From contig NZ_JAUSRF010000003.1 of assembly GCF_030811685.1 (NCBI RefSeq), positions 124,001-188,000 on the forward strand: 64,000 bases of DNA, in the 5' to 3' direction. The first letter of the stretch is position 1; each line of letters begins with the position of its first letter. Source of the DNA: Neorhizobium huautlense (GTDB taxonomy: Bacteria > Pseudomonadota > Alphaproteobacteria > Rhizobiales > Rhizobiaceae). The position numbers were made by a program, and so were the translations under genes. Below the pieces are notes generated by a model. It was not told the origin of the DNA. It saw only the letters and a list, made by a program, of their open reading frames with translations, and made no database searches. Below, piece after piece: positions 61,187 to 64,000 of the stretch.

Positions 61187-62643
61187 GCGGCTTCTCCTTC
61201 GCTGAAGGATGCGGCGAGCACGTTTTTTTCGCTGATCTCATCGCCAACCAGTTCGGCAACGATGGCGCCCTCGCGAAAGACGTAGACACGGTCGCAAAGG
61301 CGGATCTCGTCCATTTCGGTCGAATACCAGATGAAGGTGCGGCCATTGGCGGCCTCGGAGCGCAGGATTTCGTAGACTTCCTGCTTGGTGCCGATATCGA
61401 CACCGCGCATCGGATCATCCATCAGCACTGTCGAGGCGGTGGTCGCCAGCGCCCGGGCAAAAAGCACCTTTTGCTGGTTGCCGCCCGAAAGCGACAGGAT
61501 GCGGTTTTGCATGTCCGGCGTGCGGATCTCGATACGCTGTTTCCATCCGGAGCCAAGCGTGGCTTCCCGGCTGTCACTCACCATCTTTCGGGACGACAGC
61601 TGTCCGAGCGAGGCGATCGACAGGTTTTTCAGAATGCTCCAGAGCGGAAACGTGCCGTTGAGGCTGCGGTCGCCGGCAACGAAGGCGATCTCGCGTTTGC
61701 GGCTCGGCCACCAGTTGCTGTTGTGTTCAAGATAGAGGTCCAGCAGGGCGTCGGTCTGGCCGTGGCCGCCGAGACCGGCAAGGCCGATCATCTCGCCGCG
61801 ATAGGCTTGAAAAGCGATGCCGTGCCGTGGATGCGGCGGCATGGACAATACCGGAGCGCCTGTCCGCTCGGTCACCTTGCGTGAAAACTCCTGCTCGCGC
61901 ACGACATTGCCCATCGCCTCCACAAGGCTATGGGTGTTGAACGCCTTTGCCGCACGATCGGCCACCACGCGGCCGTCCTTCATCACCACGATGCGGTCGG
62001 AGGTGGAGAGGATTTCGCCGAGAATATGCGAGATCAGCAGCACCGAGCCGCCTTCGCCGATAAAGGTGCGGATATAGGTCATCAACTGGGCGGCAAGGCC
62101 GGCATCCAGCGAGGAGGTCGGTTCGTCGAGAATGACGAGTTTCGGCCTCTGGTTCAGCCCGGCAAAACTGATGGCGATTTCCACCATCTGCCGTTCGGCG
62201 ATCGACAGGTCGTCGACCGTGCTGTCGCAATCGATGGCGTGGCCGGGAAAAATTTTCTGCAACTGGCCTCGGACGAGTTCGCCAGCGCGGCTGCGCCAGT
62301 TCCAGCCCTTCAGTTCCGCATGCATGATACGGGCGTTTTCATTGACGGTGAGATTGGGGCAGAGCGACAGTTCCTGAAAGACGCAGCGCACGCCGCTCGC
62401 ACGGGCCGCCGAAATGCCATGGACGGCACTGCCGCCATAGGTGAGCGTGCCCTCATGCGGAGAAAGCCCGCCATTAATGACATTGACAATGGTCGATTTG
62501 CCGGCGCCGTTATGGCCAACAAGCCCGACACATTCGCCGGAATGGATCACGAGGTCGGCGCCATCGAGCGCCTTGACGGCACCGAACGTCACCTTGATGG
62601 CACGGGCAGCCACCACCTCTTTGCGTTGCAAGGGTTCTGTCAT
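61183..62643 (-). CDS. sugar ABC importer ATPase with two nucleotide-binding domains (RbsA-like)
   Basis: 486 residues from ATG 62643; an in-frame TTG earlier is not used. The N-terminal domain has Walker A GHNGAGKST, signature-like LSIAERQMVEIA and Walker B LVILDEPTSSLD. The C-terminal domain has a degenerate Walker A (GLAGLGGHGQTD), usual for this family, but an intact LSGGNQQKVLFARAL and VLMDDPMRGVDIGTKQEVYEIL. It powers the two permeases encoded just downstream. The double-domain layout is characteristic of the RbsA/MglA/XylG carbohydrate uptake family. Confidence 0.93.
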   Translation of the reverse strand: MTEPLQRKEVVAARAIKVTFGAVKALDGADLVIHSGECVGLVGHNGAGKSTIVNVINGGLSPHEGTLTYGGSAVHGISAARASGVRCVFQELSLCPNLTVNENARIMHAELKGWNWRSRAGELVRGQLQKIFPGHAIDCDSTVDDLSIAERQMVEIAISFAGLNQRPKLVILDEPTSSLDAGLAAQLMTYIRTFIGEGGSVLLISHILGEILSTSDRIVVMKDGRVVADRAAKAFNTHSLVEAMGNVVREQEFSRKVTERTGAPVLSMPPHPRHGIAFQAYRGEMIGLAGLGGHGQTDALLDLYLEHNSNWWPSRKREIAFVAGDRSLNGTFPLWSILKNLSIASLGQLSSRKMVSDSREATLGSGWKQRIEIRTPDMQNRILSLSGGNQQKVLFARALATTASTVLMDDPMRGVDIGTKQEVYEILRSEAANGRTFIWYSTEMDEIRLCDRVYVFREGAIVAELVGDEISEKNVLAASFSEGEAA

Positions 62644-62723
62644 GCGATCGCTATCGTTTCTGTGTCGCAAGGGTGTGCCGGGACGATGGGCGGGCGCTTT
62701 CGCCCCGGCGGCCTGAAATGCCT

Positions 62724-63731
62724 TTACTTGGCGTTGATGACCTTCTGGGCATCTTCAAGCGAATATTCGACATTCGCTACGCCACCCTTCTGGGTGTTCT
62801 TCAGGTTGTCTTCCAGATTGTCCTGGTCGATCCGCAGGAAGGGCACGACGAGGTCCTTCTTGACTTCCTTGCCGTCGAGGATCTGCTGCGCAACCCAGAA
62901 GGCGAGCGTCGAGACGCCAGGCGCGATGGAGACCGACATGGTCTCGTAACCGTCCTTGTCCTTCTGGGTCTTCCACCACACGAGTTCGTCCTCGCGATTG
63001 CCCATGACGATAGTCGGGGTCGGGCGTTTGGCGGCGGCGAAAGCCTGTGCCGCACCATAACCATCGCCACCCTGGGTCACGACGGCTGCCACTTCCGGCA
63101 GGCTCGGCAGAACGCCGGCGACGGCGCGCTGGGCAACGTCCTGCGCCCAGTCGCCGTTGACGGAACCGACCACCTTGAACTGCGGGTTCTTTTTCACGCC
63201 GACCTCGATGCCGGCATGGATTTCGTCATCGACGGACACGCCGGCAAGGCCGCGGATTTCGAGAAGATTTCCGCCCTTGGGCAGTTTCTTGGCGAGGTAA
63301 TCGATCTGGCTTTCGCCCATCGCCTTGAAATCGACGGCGATACGCCAGGCGCAGGGTTCGGTCACGATGCCGTCGAAGGAAACGACGGTGATGCCGGCAT
63401 CACAGGCTTCCTTGATGGCACCATTGAGCGCGGTCGGCGATGCGGCGTTGATGACGATCGCATCATAACCCTGCAGGATCATGTTCTGGATCTGCGCTGC
63501 CTGTTCGGTCGCCTGGTTTTCCGCCGTGGTGAACGGATCGGCTGCCGCGACCACACCCTTGGAAACGGCTTCCTTGGTGATCTTGTCCCAGCTGGTCAGC
63601 ATCGCCTGACGCCAGGAATTGCCGGCATAGTTGTTGGACAGTGCGATCTTCTTGGACGACGTATCGGCAAAGGCCGTGCCGCCAAGGCAAGCGAAGGCGA
63701 CGGATGCCGCCAGCATTATTCTGATGGTCAT
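62724..63731 (-). CDS. sugar ABC importer periplasmic binding protein (ribose-type)
   Basis: 335 residues from ATG 63731, preceded by GGGAGGAAATC. A Sec signal peptide is visible (MTIRIMLAASVAFACLGGTAFAD). The mature protein is a type I periplasmic binding protein: KIALSNNYAGNSWRQAML (sugar-site Asn/Trp), AAQIQNMILQGYDAIVINAASPTALNGAIKEACDAGITVVSFDG, and VVTQGGDGYGAAQAFAAA. Family ligands include ribose, xylose, galactose and polyols. It is the first gene of the operon ending in the gluconolactonase. The ligand is unknown, but the lactonase implies an aldose that is oxidised through a lactone. Confidence 0.92.
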   Translation of the reverse strand: MTIRIMLAASVAFACLGGTAFADTSSKKIALSNNYAGNSWRQAMLTSWDKITKEAVSKGVVAAADPFTTAENQATEQAAQIQNMILQGYDAIVINAASPTALNGAIKEACDAGITVVSFDGIVTEPCAWRIAVDFKAMGESQIDYLAKKLPKGGNLLEIRGLAGVSVDDEIHAGIEVGVKKNPQFKVVGSVNGDWAQDVAQRAVAGVLPSLPEVAAVVTQGGDGYGAAQAFAAAKRPTPTIVMGNREDELVWWKTQKDKDGYETMSVSIAPGVSTLAFWVAQQILDGKEVKKDLVVPFLRIDQDNLEDNLKNTQKGGVANVEYSLEDAQKVINAK

Positions 63732-63897
63732 GATTTCCTCCCAAAAATCCCAAAATATCTTCGGGCCGCTCCTCAACGGTTGTCCGCAGATAATCATTGC
63801 CCTGAGCCCCTCTTGCTCAGTAAATCGAGAATGGAGGAGAATTTTCACGTTGTATAGGCGCATATGAGCACCGCTTTTGCGGGAGTACGTCAACGAT

Positions 63898-63913
63898 CTG
63901 CGGGTTCCCGCAG
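63898..63913. promoter_or_regulatory. 16-base palindrome in the sugar-operon upstream region
   Basis: CTGCGGG-TT-CCCGCAG is perfectly palindromic, about 165 bases upstream of the binding-protein ATG. It may be an operator for a regulator that lies beyond the right edge. From 63732 to the window end I see no other gene. Confidence 0.45.
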
Positions 63914-64000
63914 GACAAGCTGAAAAAGCTGGCGTTAGAGTGGTTCATTGTTAAATGGGACCAGTTCTGTTGGCTCAAACGGAGTTGGCTGGGCGCATGG

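Overview
The window reads as alphaproteobacterial chromosome or chromid DNA, most likely from the family Rhizobiaceae (Agrobacterium/Rhizobium group). The signs are high GC, dense operons with 4-base ATGA and GTGA overlaps, many solute ABC transporters each paired with its own regulator, an enolase-superfamily protein very close to what I remember of a structurally determined Agrobacterium protein, and a RIME-like palindromic intergenic repeat. I see no rRNA, tRNA, CRISPR array, insertion sequence, integrase or phage gene. The genus assignment is inference.

Layout. 1-3.8 kb: housekeeping and stress genes (truncated AI-2E-type membrane protein, two-domain VOC dioxygenase, universal stress protein, hemolysin III-type membrane protein, GNAT acetyltransferase, small metal cupin). 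3.9-14.2 kb: a sugar-acid region with kdgD, a GntR regulator and a divergent enolase-superfamily enzyme, followed by a seven-gene operon encoding a peptide/opine-type ABC importer, a second GntR regulator and an alpha/beta hydrolase. 14.4-21.9 kb: a FecI-type sigma factor, FecR anti-sigma factor, TonB-dependent receptor and periplasmic M16 protease. fecR and the receptor gene carry the same two-block promoter-like motif at identical spacing. 22.1-33.4 kb: a seven-gene operon with a fused hydantoinase/5-oxoprolinase, a second peptide-type ABC importer and an Ldh-family dehydrogenase, with a divergent IclR regulator. 33.5-35.1 kb: two secreted DUF3617-like proteins.

35.2-45.7 kb: a five-gene cluster encoding a MoxR AAA+ ATPase, a DUF5682 protein, a 1339-residue WGR/DUF4132 protein, a vWA protein and a SWIM zinc-finger protein. 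It matches the composition of the uncharacterised E. coli yehI/L/M/P/Q genes and resembles MoxR-vWA systems proposed to act in biological conflict. This is the best candidate for an undescribed system here. Divergent from it is an 1124-residue protein (46.1-49.5 kb) with three tandem repeats and a hydrophobic C-terminus. It looks like HrpK/HrpF-NolX type III translocon proteins, yet no secretion apparatus is nearby.

49.6-54.4 kb: an asparagine-to-fumarate module (asparaginase and permease divergent from aspartase, plus a GntR regulator) with clear palindromic candidate operators. 54.5-58.2 kb: LysR regulator, glutathione S-transferase, and a PNPOx-like/flavin reductase/2Fe-2S fusion. 58.3-63.7 kb: a ribose-type sugar ABC importer with an SMP-30/gluconolactonase gene. 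The main theme is import and breakdown of sugar acids, amino-acid derivatives and sugars by locally regulated operons, interrupted by the yeh-like cluster and the orphan translocon-like gene.
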